Assembly: GCA_002938075.1 (NCBI GenBank)
Contig: PTLK01000154.1
Coordinates: 1-5,002 of the forward strand
Direction of reading: 5' to 3'
From: Alphaproteobacteria bacterium MarineAlpha3_Bin3
GTDB lineage: Bacteria > Pseudomonadota > Alphaproteobacteria > Rhodospirillales > Casp-alpha2
Length of the DNA: 5,002 nucleotides
Part shown: positions 1-5,002 of the stretch, piece after piece
Position numbering within the stretch: the stretch's first letter is position 1
Layout of the letters: each line of letters opens with the position of its first letter
Program-made: the position numbers and the translations under genes
The notes under the pieces: generated by a model
Told to the model about the DNA's origin: nothing
What the model saw: only the letters and a program-made list of their open reading frames with translations
Databases searched by the model: none

Positions 1-316
1 CCTTGACCAGCAGCACCAGTGGATCGGATTCGGACGCTTGTTCCGAACTGCCCTGGGCGACTTCATGGACTCCGTTTCCCCGCCGTGGCCGGTCGCGGGT
101 GAGGTTCAGTTGGCAGCCGATGATCGGCTGCACGCCGGCCTTGGCGGCGGCGGTAGAGAATTCCAGGGCTCCGAACATGTTGTTGGTATCGGTGATCGCC
201 ACCGCCGGCATTTCCCTGGCCCGGCACAGTTCCAGAAGCTCGCTGATGGGGATGGCGCCTTCCGAAAGGGAATAGGCTGTATGGACGCGCAAGTGAACGA
301 AATTGGCATTGGCCAT
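1..316 (-). CDS. dnaE: DNA polymerase III alpha subunit, N-terminal part (cut by window edge)
   Basis: This is the first 105 residues of the replicative polymerase catalytic subunit; the rest lies beyond position 1. The N-terminus reads MANANFVHLRVHTAYSLSEG, which matches the start of the PHP domain of DnaE. It continues with the family blocks MPAVAITDTNNMFGALEF (residues 36-53) and GVQPIIGCQLN (61-71). The PHP metal site looks degenerate: active-type PHP domains carry HLHxH near the start, here it is HLRVH (H8, R10, H12), and the usual Asp of the next motif is Glu19. This is the same Arg substitution as in E. coli DnaE, where proofreading is done by the separate epsilon subunit. Residues 74-98 form a polar, probably flexible insert. 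The ATG at 316 is chosen because FVHLRVH starts 5 residues later, as in relatives. A GGAA at 327-330 with a 10-nt spacer is a weak ribosome site. It follows lolD by 161 bp. Confidence 0.95.
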   Translation of the reverse strand, partial: MANANFVHLRVHTAYSLSEGAIPISELLELCRAREMPAVAITDTNNMFGALEFSTAAAKAGVQPIIGCQLNLTRDRPRRGNGVHEVAQGSSEQASESDPLVLLVK

Positions 317-375
317 GGATGAAGGATTCCACAATGAGGGAATGAAGTCACCATATCTTGTGTCATGACTTTAAG

Positions 376-407
376 TTATCCACAAGAAATGCTGATTCTG
401 TGGATAA
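376..407. promoter_or_regulatory. Two convergent perfect DnaA boxes in the dnaE leader
   Basis: TTATCCACA lies on the plus strand at 376-384 and its exact reverse complement TGTGGATAA at 399-407, separated by 14 bp. Each is a perfect match to the high-affinity DnaA box (consensus TTATNCACA). They sit in the 161-bp gap between lolD and dnaE, 60-91 bp upstream of the dnaE start codon. By hand count the stretch 341-420 has 29 G or C in 80 bases, far lower than the flanking genes. The simplest reading is a DnaA-controlled dnaE promoter; a DnaA-titration site is also possible. A chromosomal origin is less likely, since I find no further boxes or unwinding-element repeats nearby. I could not identify a convincing -35/-10 pair for dnaE in this gap. 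As an RNA element it would be a 9-bp stem with a 14-nt loop and no T-run, so it is not a typical terminator. Confidence 0.7.
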
Positions 408-477
408 ACTTCAAAGTGCGGACATGGAAACCGTATTATTGGATGGAAAGTAGAAATCCGTCGGGGCCGGGGCGGTT

Positions 478-1158
478 TCAGGCGTCCACTAGGCGCCCCT
501 CTTCCAGGCGCACCACCCGGTCCATGCGTGACGCCAGTTCCGGATTGTGGGTGCCGACCAGGGCCGCCAGCCCGGCGCCCTTGACCAGTTTCAACAGCAC
601 GTCGAACACGTCGGCTGCCGTCGCCGGATCCAGGTTGCCGGTCGGCTCGTCGGCAAGAAGCAGAGTCGGCTTCGAGGCCAGCGCCCTGGCGATCGCAACA
701 CGCTGCTGCTCGCCGCCGGAAAGCCGCGCCGGGCGGTGCTTTTCGCGATCTTCCAGCCCCATCCAACCGAGGATCTCTTTGGCCCGCTCCCGTGCCTGGC
801 GGCGGCTGAGGCCCGATATGATGCCGGGAATGGTGACGTTTTCCAGGGCCGAGAATTCCGGCAACAGGTGGTGATACTGGAAGACGAAGCCAAGATGATC
901 GCGGCGCATGGCCGTGCGGGCGTCGTCGTCCATGCCGTTGCACGATTGCCCGCCGATGGCGACGTCGCCGGCGTCGGACGGCTCCAGAAGCCCGGCAATA
1001 TGAAGAAGCGTCGACTTGCCGGCCCCCGACGGCCCGACGAGGGCGACGATCTCGCCCGCGTTGACGGCCAGATCGACCCCGCGCAGGATTTTAAGATCCC
1101 AGCGCCCCTGATGGAAGGTGCGTTTTACCCCGGTTAGGTCGAGAACCCGCTTACTCAT
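478..1158 (-). CDS. lolD: Lipoprotein-releasing system ATP-binding protein LolD
   Basis: This 226-residue protein is the ATPase of the LolCDE/LolFD ABC complex, which sits on the cytoplasmic face of the inner membrane and powers transfer of outer-membrane lipoproteins to LolA. All ABC motifs are present: Walker A GPSGAGKST (42-50), Q-loop at Q94 in FVFQ, signature LSGGEQQR (146-153), Walker B LLLADEP (166-172, catalytic E171), D-loop NLD (175-177) and H-loop H204. The segment YHHLLPEFSALENV (95-108) after the Q-loop is characteristic of LolD and distinguishes it from MacB or FtsE. Its length equals the family norm. The start codon lies inside the end of the permease gene in an 8-bp overlap (ATGAGTAA), which suggests translational coupling. 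A strong GGAGG at 1168-1172 with a 9-nt spacer supports this start. The stop is TGA at 478-480. Confidence 0.97.
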   Translation of the reverse strand: MSKRVLDLTGVKRTFHQGRWDLKILRGVDLAVNAGEIVALVGPSGAGKSTLLHIAGLLEPSDAGDVAIGGQSCNGMDDDARTAMRRDHLGFVFQYHHLLPEFSALENVTIPGIISGLSRRQARERAKEILGWMGLEDREKHRPARLSGGEQQRVAIARALASKPTLLLADEPTGNLDPATAADVFDVLLKLVKGAGLAALVGTHNPELASRMDRVVRLEEGRLVDA

Positions 1159-2395
1159 AGCGAAGCGCCTCCGCCGGGTCCAAACGCGCGGCGCGCCAGG
1201 AGGGATATAGCGTGGCCAGGAACGACAATCCCAATCCCATCAGCACCACGGAGACCACTTCCGACGGATTGACGACCGCCGGCAGTTGCGACAGGAAATA
1301 AATTTCGGCAGCGAAAAGCTCGGTCCCCGTCAGCCCCTGAATCCATTGGCGGATGGTTTCGATGTTTTCGGCGAACGCCAGGCCGAGCCCGAACCCGGCC
1401 ATGGTGCCGATGGTGCCGATGGAGGCGCCGGCGATGAAGAAGATGCGCATGATCTGTCCCTGGGTGACGCCCATGGTGCGCAGGATGGCGATGTCCTTCC
1501 CCTTGTCCTTGACCAGCATGATCATGCTGGAAATTATGTTGAAGGCGGCGACCACGATGATCAGCGTCAGAATCAGGAACATGACGTTGCGTTCGACCTG
1601 GATGGCGTTGAAGAAGCTGGCGTTGACGCGTTGCCAGTCATGGATGCGGACCTGGCCCTTCAAGGCCTTGTTGATGCGCCCGGCGACGGCGGACGCGTTG
1701 TCGGGGTCGGCGATGAAGACTTCCAGGTTGGAAACCGCGCCGGGCAGCTTGAAATAGATTTGCGCCGCCGACAGCGGCATGAAGACGAAATTGGAATCGT
1801 ATTCGTACATGCCGATCTGGAAGGTGGCGACGACACGATAGGCCTTCATCCGGGGCACGGTGCCAAACGCGGTGGCGTTGCCCTTGGGCGAGATCAGGGT
1901 GATCTTGTCGCCGATCGCCAGCCCCATTTTGGTCGCCATCCGGGCGCCGATGATGACCGCGTTCGAGCCCTTGAATTCGGCGAAGGAACCGGCCTGGATG
2001 TTATCGGTGATGATCTTGCGGCGGCTCAGGTCCCGGGGCCGGAACCCGCGCACCACCGCCCCCTGGGCGACGCCGTTGGCGGTCGCCATGACCTGGCCCT
2101 CGACCATCGGCGAGACGATTTTGACGCCTTCGACGGCGCGCAGTTTTTCGGCGATCGGGTCGAAGGCGGCGATTTGGTTGGTTTGCCCGTAGACGCTCAG
2201 ATGGCCGTTGATGCCGAGGATGCGGGTCAATAGTTCCTGGCGGAAACCGTTCATCACCGCCATGACGATAATCAGTGTCGCCACGCCGAGCGCGATCCCG
2301 GTCAGCGAGAACCAGGCAATCACCGAAATGAACCCTTCCTGGCGCCGCGCCCTGAGGTAGCGCATGGCCACCATCCATTCGAAGAAGGAAAACAA
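1151..2395 (-). CDS. lolC: Lipoprotein-releasing system permease, LolC/LolE family (LolF-like)
   Basis: This 414-residue inner-membrane subunit partners LolD and extracts lipoproteins from the membrane. It has the MacB/FtsX-type layout: TM1 about 22-47 (ending IIVMAVMNGFR, a family hallmark), a large periplasmic domain about 50-268, then TM2 about 271-295, TM3 about 317-343 and TM4 about 379-397, ending in PSWRAARLDPAEALRYE. Segment 173-183 (NATAFGTVPRM) resembles the LolC hook loop that holds LolA. Segment 195-211 (GMYEYDSNFVFMPLSAA) looks more like LolE. Only one permease gene is present, so a homodimeric LolF-type subunit is likely; this is inference from remembered sequences. The start is an unusual TTG at 2393-2395. 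It is preferred over the ATG at 2372-2374 because relatives conserve FxxFEWMxAxRYLRAR from the very N-terminus. AGGAA at 2407-2411 (11-nt spacer) may serve it. It begins 18 bp after the upstream DJ-1/PfpI stop codon, in the same frame. Confidence 0.95.
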   Translation of the reverse strand: MFSFFEWMVAMRYLRARRQEGFISVIAWFSLTGIALGVATLIIVMAVMNGFRQELLTRILGINGHLSVYGQTNQIAAFDPIAEKLRAVEGVKIVSPMVEGQVMATANGVAQGAVVRGFRPRDLSRRKIITDNIQAGSFAEFKGSNAVIIGARMATKMGLAIGDKITLISPKGNATAFGTVPRMKAYRVVATFQIGMYEYDSNFVFMPLSAAQIYFKLPGAVSNLEVFIADPDNASAVAGRINKALKGQVRIHDWQRVNASFFNAIQVERNVMFLILTLIIVVAAFNIISSMIMLVKDKGKDIAILRTMGVTQGQIMRIFFIAGASIGTIGTMAGFGLGLAFAENIETIRQWIQGLTGTELFAAEIYFLSQLPAVVNPSEVVSVVLMGLGLSFLATLYPSWRAARLDPAEALRYE

Positions 2396-2413
2396 AACCC
2401 GATCCGTTCCTAA

Positions 2414-2992
2414 TTAAGGCCGGTTCAGGGTCGAACGGACCCTTTCGACCCTGTCTGGGGGCGCGTTCCGGTAACGCCCGGCGTCGAACGGCGGTTCGGG
2501 CGCGTATTCGATGGCAAGCTGAATGGCCTTGGCGATGTCCTCGCCGGCGGCGGCGATGACCTTGCCATCGCGGACGACGCGTTGGTCGGTCGCCTGGGCC
2601 CCGAAAGCGGCCAGATCATCCATCGCCCGCCAATGTGTCGTTGCCTTCAGCCCCTTCAGCACCCCGGCGCCGCCGAGGATGAGCGCGCCTGTGCAAACCG
2701 ACGTCGTCCAGGTCGTCGTTTCGTGGGCGCGTGATAGCCAATCCGTAACCGCGCCGTCACCAGCCATGGCGTCGGCTCCCTGGCCGCCCGGCACGACAAG
2801 GATTTCCGGTTTGGCGACATCAGCGAGAGCATAATCGGCAATCATGGCTAGACTTTGGCCTTTGGTGCGGACTTCTCCTTTTTCCTTGGCGACCATGCGG
2901 ATTTCCGCCCCCGGAAGTTTTCCCAACACCTCGAAAGGGCCGATGGCGTCCAACGGGGTAATGCCGTCGAACAGAAGGAAGGCGATTTCCAT
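2414..2992 (-). CDS. DJ-1/PfpI family protein, isonitrile hydratase-like, apparently with an internal deletion
   Basis: This 192-residue cytoplasmic protein has the DJ-1/PfpI fold. Visible motifs are FLLFDGITPLDAIGPFEVL (5-23, conserved D15), LVVPGGQGADAM (65-76), the nucleophile elbow TTSVCTGALILGGAGVLKG (96-114) with candidate nucleophile C100 followed by T101, and ATTHW (117-121, H120). The tail IEYAPEPPFDAG (161-172) is typical of the isonitrile hydratase-like branch. The conserved glycine-serine-alanine-glycine-isoleucine-aspartate type segment expected after the strand RDGKVIAAAG (141-150) is missing: residue 150 runs straight into EDIAKAIQLAIEY. The loss is in frame, about 18-20 residues by comparison with remembered relatives. 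The natural substrate is unknown; isonitrile hydration, glyoxalase or deglycase activity cannot be told apart here. It starts 15 bp after proS, with a weak AGGGG at 3005-3009 overlapping the proS stop, and ends 18 bp before the permease gene, so it is an operon member. Confidence 0.9.
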   Translation of the reverse strand: MEIAFLLFDGITPLDAIGPFEVLGKLPGAEIRMVAKEKGEVRTKGQSLAMIADYALADVAKPEILVVPGGQGADAMAGDGAVTDWLSRAHETTTWTTSVCTGALILGGAGVLKGLKATTHWRAMDDLAAFGAQATDQRVVRDGKVIAAAGEDIAKAIQLAIEYAPEPPFDAGRYRNAPPDRVERVRSTLNRP

Positions 2993-3007
2993 GAGCGTAA
3001 AGAACCC

Positions 3008-4321
3008 CTAGCCCGCCAGCTTTTTGACGGCGTCTTCGGGGATCACTTCCTGGCGTTCGCCGGTCGCTCGGTTCTTGACCTCGACGATGCCGTCCTTCAG
3101 GCCCTTCGGCCCGACCACCACCTGCCACGGCAGGCCGATCAGGTCCATGTCGGCGAACTTGACCCCGGCGCGGCCTTCGCGGTCGTCCATCAGCACGTCG
3201 ACGCCGGCATCAATGAGTTTTTGGTAGAGGTCATCCGCCGCCCCGTCGCAGGCGGAATCCCCGGGCTTCAGGTTGATCAGCCCGGCCTTGAATGGGGCTA
3301 CGGATTGCGGCCAGATGATGCCGTTATCGTCGTGGCTGGCCTCGATGATGCCGCCGACCAGGCGCGACACCCCGATCCCGTACGATCCCATTTCGACGGT
3401 CACGTCCTCGCCGTCAGGGCCGGTGACGATAGCGCCCATGGCGGCGGAATATTTCTTGCCGAAATAGAAGATGTGGCCGACCTCGATGCCCCTGGCGATG
3501 ACAAGATCTTGGCCAAGAGTTTTTTCGATTTCCGGGTCGCGGCGCTCGTCGGTAGCGGCGTAGTTTTTCGTCATTTCGTCGACCACCGCGTTGAGGTCGC
3601 CGTCCGGGTCCAAGTCCCATTTATTCAGGTCCATGTCGATGAAGTCCTTGTGGCAGGCAACTTCGCTTTCGCCGGTGTCGGCCAGGATGACGAACTCGTG
3701 GCTCATGTCGCCGCCGATGGGGCCGCTTTCGGCCTGCATGGGGATGGCGGTCAGCCCTAAGCGCTTGAAGGTCTTGAGGTAGGCGACGAACTGCTTGTTG
3801 TAGGTGGCCTTGGCGGCCTCGAAATCGAGGTCGAAGGAATAGGCGTCCTTCATCAGGAATTCGCGCCCGCGCATGACGCCGAAACGCGGCCGAACCTCGT
3901 CACGGAACTTCCACTGGATGTGATAGAAATGCTGCGGCAGGTCGCGGTAGCTCTTGACCGCGTCGCGGAAGATCTCGGTGATCTGTTCCTCGTTGGTGGG
4001 GCCGTAGAGCATGTCGCGGTCGTGACGGTCGGTGATGCGGAGCATTTCCGGCCCGTAGGAGTCATAGCGGCCGCTTTGGCGCCACAAATCCGCCGGCTGG
4101 ATGGTCGGCATCAGTATTTCATGGACGCCGATGGCGTCCTGCTCTTGGCGGACGATCTGCTCGATTTTCTTCATCACCCGGAAGCCCAGCGGCAGCCACG
4201 AATAGATGCCGGCCGACGACTGGCGGATCATGCCGGCGCGCAGCATCAGCCGGTGCGAGACGATCTGCGCCTCGGACGGCGTTTCCTTCAACGTCGGCAG
4301 GAAATATTGGGACAAGCGCAT
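3008..4321 (-). CDS. proS: Prolyl-tRNA synthetase, short alphaproteobacterial type
   Basis: This 437-residue class II aminoacyl-tRNA synthetase charges tRNA-Pro in the cytoplasm. The N-terminus MRLSQYFLPTLKETPSEAQI is the standard bacterial ProRS opening. The catalytic core includes the ProRS blocks LMPTIQPADLW (70-80), RDMLYGPTNEE (102-112) and motif 2 region FRDEVRPRFGVMRGREFLMKDAYSF (139-163). Motif 3 is GSYGIGVSRLVGGIIE (312-327). Residues from about 341 to the end form the anticodon-binding domain. It is about 135 residues shorter than E. coli ProRS because the editing (INS) domain between motifs 2 and 3 is absent, as is usual in alphaproteobacteria; mischarged Ala-tRNA-Pro is then cleared by a separate factor if one exists. 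The frame is open to an ATG at 4363, but the start at 4321 is chosen because relatives begin with MRLSxYFLPT and AGGA at 4331-4334 lies 9 nt upstream. It probably heads the operon. Confidence 0.97.
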   Translation of the reverse strand: MRLSQYFLPTLKETPSEAQIVSHRLMLRAGMIRQSSAGIYSWLPLGFRVMKKIEQIVRQEQDAIGVHEILMPTIQPADLWRQSGRYDSYGPEMLRITDRHDRDMLYGPTNEEQITEIFRDAVKSYRDLPQHFYHIQWKFRDEVRPRFGVMRGREFLMKDAYSFDLDFEAAKATYNKQFVAYLKTFKRLGLTAIPMQAESGPIGGDMSHEFVILADTGESEVACHKDFIDMDLNKWDLDPDGDLNAVVDEMTKNYAATDERRDPEIEKTLGQDLVIARGIEVGHIFYFGKKYSAAMGAIVTGPDGEDVTVEMGSYGIGVSRLVGGIIEASHDDNGIIWPQSVAPFKAGLINLKPGDSACDGAADDLYQKLIDAGVDVLMDDREGRAGVKFADMDLIGLPWQVVVGPKGLKDGIVEVKNRATGERQEVIPEDAVKKLAG

Positions 4322-4330
4322 GGCCGAAAA

Positions 4331-4334
4331 TCCT
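4331..4334 (-). promoter_or_regulatory. Ribosome binding site of proS
   Basis: AGGA on the minus strand lies 9 nt upstream of the ATG at 4319-4321. It decides the proS start in favour of this ATG over the in-frame ATG at 4361-4363, which would add 14 residues absent from the family. Confidence 0.65.
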
Positions 4335-4340
4335 AACGTC

Positions 4341-4361
4341 GGCGGCCCGGAAGGGGGCGCC
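4341..4361 (-). other. Imperfect GC-rich hairpin in the proS leader
   Basis: On the minus strand the sequence folds as GGCG-c-CCC, loop CTTCC, GGG-c-CGCC: seven G-C pairs with one C-C mismatch. It lies 19 bp upstream of the proS start, just before the ribosome site. The T-run (4362-4366 on the minus strand) precedes rather than follows the stem in the transcribed direction, so it is not an intrinsic terminator. It could influence translation, or be chance in a GC-rich leader. Confidence 0.3.
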
Positions 4362-4385
4362 AAAAAGGAGTATGGAGTGAGGGAG

Positions 4386-4414
4386 AATTTAGGGAATGGC
4401 TTGGGCCTTGTCCA
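4386..4414 (-). promoter_or_regulatory. Candidate sigma70 promoter for the proS operon
   Basis: On the minus strand TGGACA (4409-4414, five of six to TTGACA) is followed after exactly 17 bp by TAAATT (4386-4391, four of six to TATAAT). The predicted transcript would start near 4379 and give a leader of about 58 nt before proS. It lies 9 bp downstream of the preceding stop codon, in the only gap of useful size upstream of proS. No operator is evident. It was found by eye, so a chance match is possible. Confidence 0.45.
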
Positions 4415-4423
4415 TGGCGGGGG

Positions 4424-5002
4424 TTATTTCCCGCCTTTGAGGATGGAACGGCAGGCTGCGGCCAGGGCGTCTTGGTCGGGGTCGGTGAGCGATTGGCCGT
4501 TGAAGGTCAGGGCCCCGGTCTTGATGTTATAGCGCACCTTGCCGACGGTCATGTTGAGGCCGGCGAATTTTTGCGCCTTCCGGTTGGCGGCGATGAGCGC
4601 CGTGTTGGAGGTTGCGGAATCGCTGGCGCTGGTGGCGGCGCTGGTGGCCGCCGTGTCGGCCGCCGTTGCCGACGTGGCGAGCGCCGCCTTGCTAGTGTCG
4701 CTTCCGGCCGCCGTCGTTGCCAGGGACGCCGTGGTGCTGGCGGCCGTGGACGCGATCTTGGCGAAAGATGCCTTGTCGGCGGCAAGCGTCGCGGCATCGG
4801 CCGAATCCGCGGCGGCGCGGGCATCGGCCGCGGCGGCAGCGATGGCGGTGGAATCGGAAGCCACGGTGGCGGCGATTGTGGCGGCGGTCGTGGAGGCGGC
4901 TTCGGCGGTATCGGCGGTGGCATCCAGGGTCTTGTCGAAGGGCGAGGCGTCGGCGGCGGCCCGGGCGCTGGTTGCGGCGCCGACGGCGGTGGCGGCATCG
5001 GC
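4424..5002 (-). CDS. Ala/Ser/Thr/Asp-rich low-complexity protein, C-terminal part (5' end outside window)
   Basis: I do not recognise this gene. The frame is open from the right window edge to a TAA at 4424-4426, giving 192 visible residues. A GTG at 4862-4864 could be read as a start, but the same composition continues upstream of it without a stop, so I treat the gene as truncated by the window. Visible residues 1 to about 143 are almost entirely Ala, Ser, Thr and Asp, with sparse large hydrophobics that often fall at multiples of seven (L26, V47, I54; then L73, F80, L94, L108), compatible with an alanine-rich coiled coil. The last 49 residues differ: AGLNMTVGKVRYNIKTGALT begins this part (148-167), then FNGQSLTDPDQDALAAACRSILKGGK-type sequence with one Cys (184), suggesting a small folded cap. 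No membrane segment is visible. Tail-fibre, surface or structural proteins have such composition, but no function can be assigned. No terminator is seen after it. Confidence 0.7.
   Translation of the reverse strand, partial: ADAATAVGAATSARAAADASPFDKTLDATADTAEAASTTAATIAATVASDSTAIAAAAADARAAADSADAATLAADKASFAKIASTAASTTASLATTAAGSDTSKAALATSATAADTAATSAATSASDSATSNTALIAANRKAQKFAGLNMTVGKVRYNIKTGALTFNGQSLTDPDQDALAAACRSILKGGK

Noticed and set aside
440..477. Possible terminator after lolD in the GC-rich stretch following its stop
   Set aside because: Only about 3 bp of pairing can be drawn around CCGGCCCC and no T-run follows, so read-through to dnaE cannot be excluded.
317..477. The DnaA boxes as part of a chromosomal replication origin
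   Set aside because: Only two boxes are visible, with no box cluster, no AT-rich repeat unit and no typical origin-flanking genes; a dnaE regulatory site is a simpler explanation.
365..874. Plus-strand open frame starting in the lolD-dnaE gap
   Set aside because: Most of it is antisense to lolD, and its product is Arg/Ser/Pro-rich without any motif.
1401..1422. Short tandem repeat of a 9-base unit (ATGGTGCCG twice plus a partial copy) inside the Lol permease gene
   Set aside because: It encodes a Gly-Thr-rich part of TM3 (about residues 327-334) that is plausible protein sequence; two copies are too few to suggest a functional repeat.
1286..2233. Long plus-strand open frame of 315 codons opposite the Lol permease gene
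   Set aside because: It is antisense to a clearly conserved gene, is dominated by Gly, Asp and Val as expected from reverse-complemented GC-rich codons, and shows no recognisable motif.
2855..3760. Plus-strand open frame of 301 codons opposite proS and the DJ-1/PfpI gene start
   Set aside because: It spans two well-supported minus-strand genes, has a shadow-like composition rich in Val, Asp and Gly, and no family motif.
4549..4998. Proline-rich minus-strand frame and gly- or ala-rich plus-strand frames over the right-end repeat-like DNA
   Set aside because: All frames are open in this GGC-rich low-complexity DNA. Only the frame ending at 4424 continues into a normal-composition C-terminus, so it is the likely real one.

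Overview
The window is a G+C-rich bacterial chromosome segment with all recognisable genes on the minus strand, so the gene order in the direction of transcription runs from high to low coordinates. The order proS, lolC/lolF, lolD, dnaE, the mini-type prolyl-tRNA synthetase without an editing insert, and the wording of the LolC and DnaE N-termini all point to an alphaproteobacterium, probably of the Rhodospirillales type. I cannot name the genus from sequence alone.

Layout, in transcription order: (a) 5002-4424, the 3' end of an Ala/Ser/Thr/Asp-rich low-complexity protein of unknown function with a distinct 49-residue C-terminal segment; (b) 4423-4322, a 102-bp gap holding a good sigma70-like promoter candidate, a short imperfect hairpin and the proS ribosome binding site; (c) 4321-3008, proS; (d) 2992-2414, a DJ-1/PfpI family gene resembling isonitrile hydratases that appears to lack an internal conserved helix; (e) 2395-1151, the Lol lipoprotein-export permease subunit; (f) 1158-478, the LolD ATPase, overlapping the permease gene by 8 bp; (g) 477-317, an A+T-rich 161-bp gap with two perfect, convergent DnaA boxes; (h) 316-1, the start of dnaE (DNA polymerase III alpha), cut by the window edge.

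The spacing (15 bp, 18 bp, then an 8-bp overlap) indicates that proS, the DJ-1/PfpI gene, lolC/F and lolD form one transcription unit, probably started from the promoter at about 4386-4414. dnaE may be co-transcribed, because I see no convincing terminator after lolD, or it may have its own control in the DnaA-box leader. LolC/F and LolD work together as the ABC machine that releases lipoproteins from the inner membrane to LolA. ProS and DnaE are housekeeping translation and replication enzymes.

Most of the window is ordinary core genome. The items that deserve a second look are the paired DnaA boxes ahead of dnaE, the DJ-1/PfpI gene with its apparent in-frame internal loss, and the Ala-rich heptad-like protein at the right edge. 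I do not see evidence of a novel defence, mobile or RNA system here.
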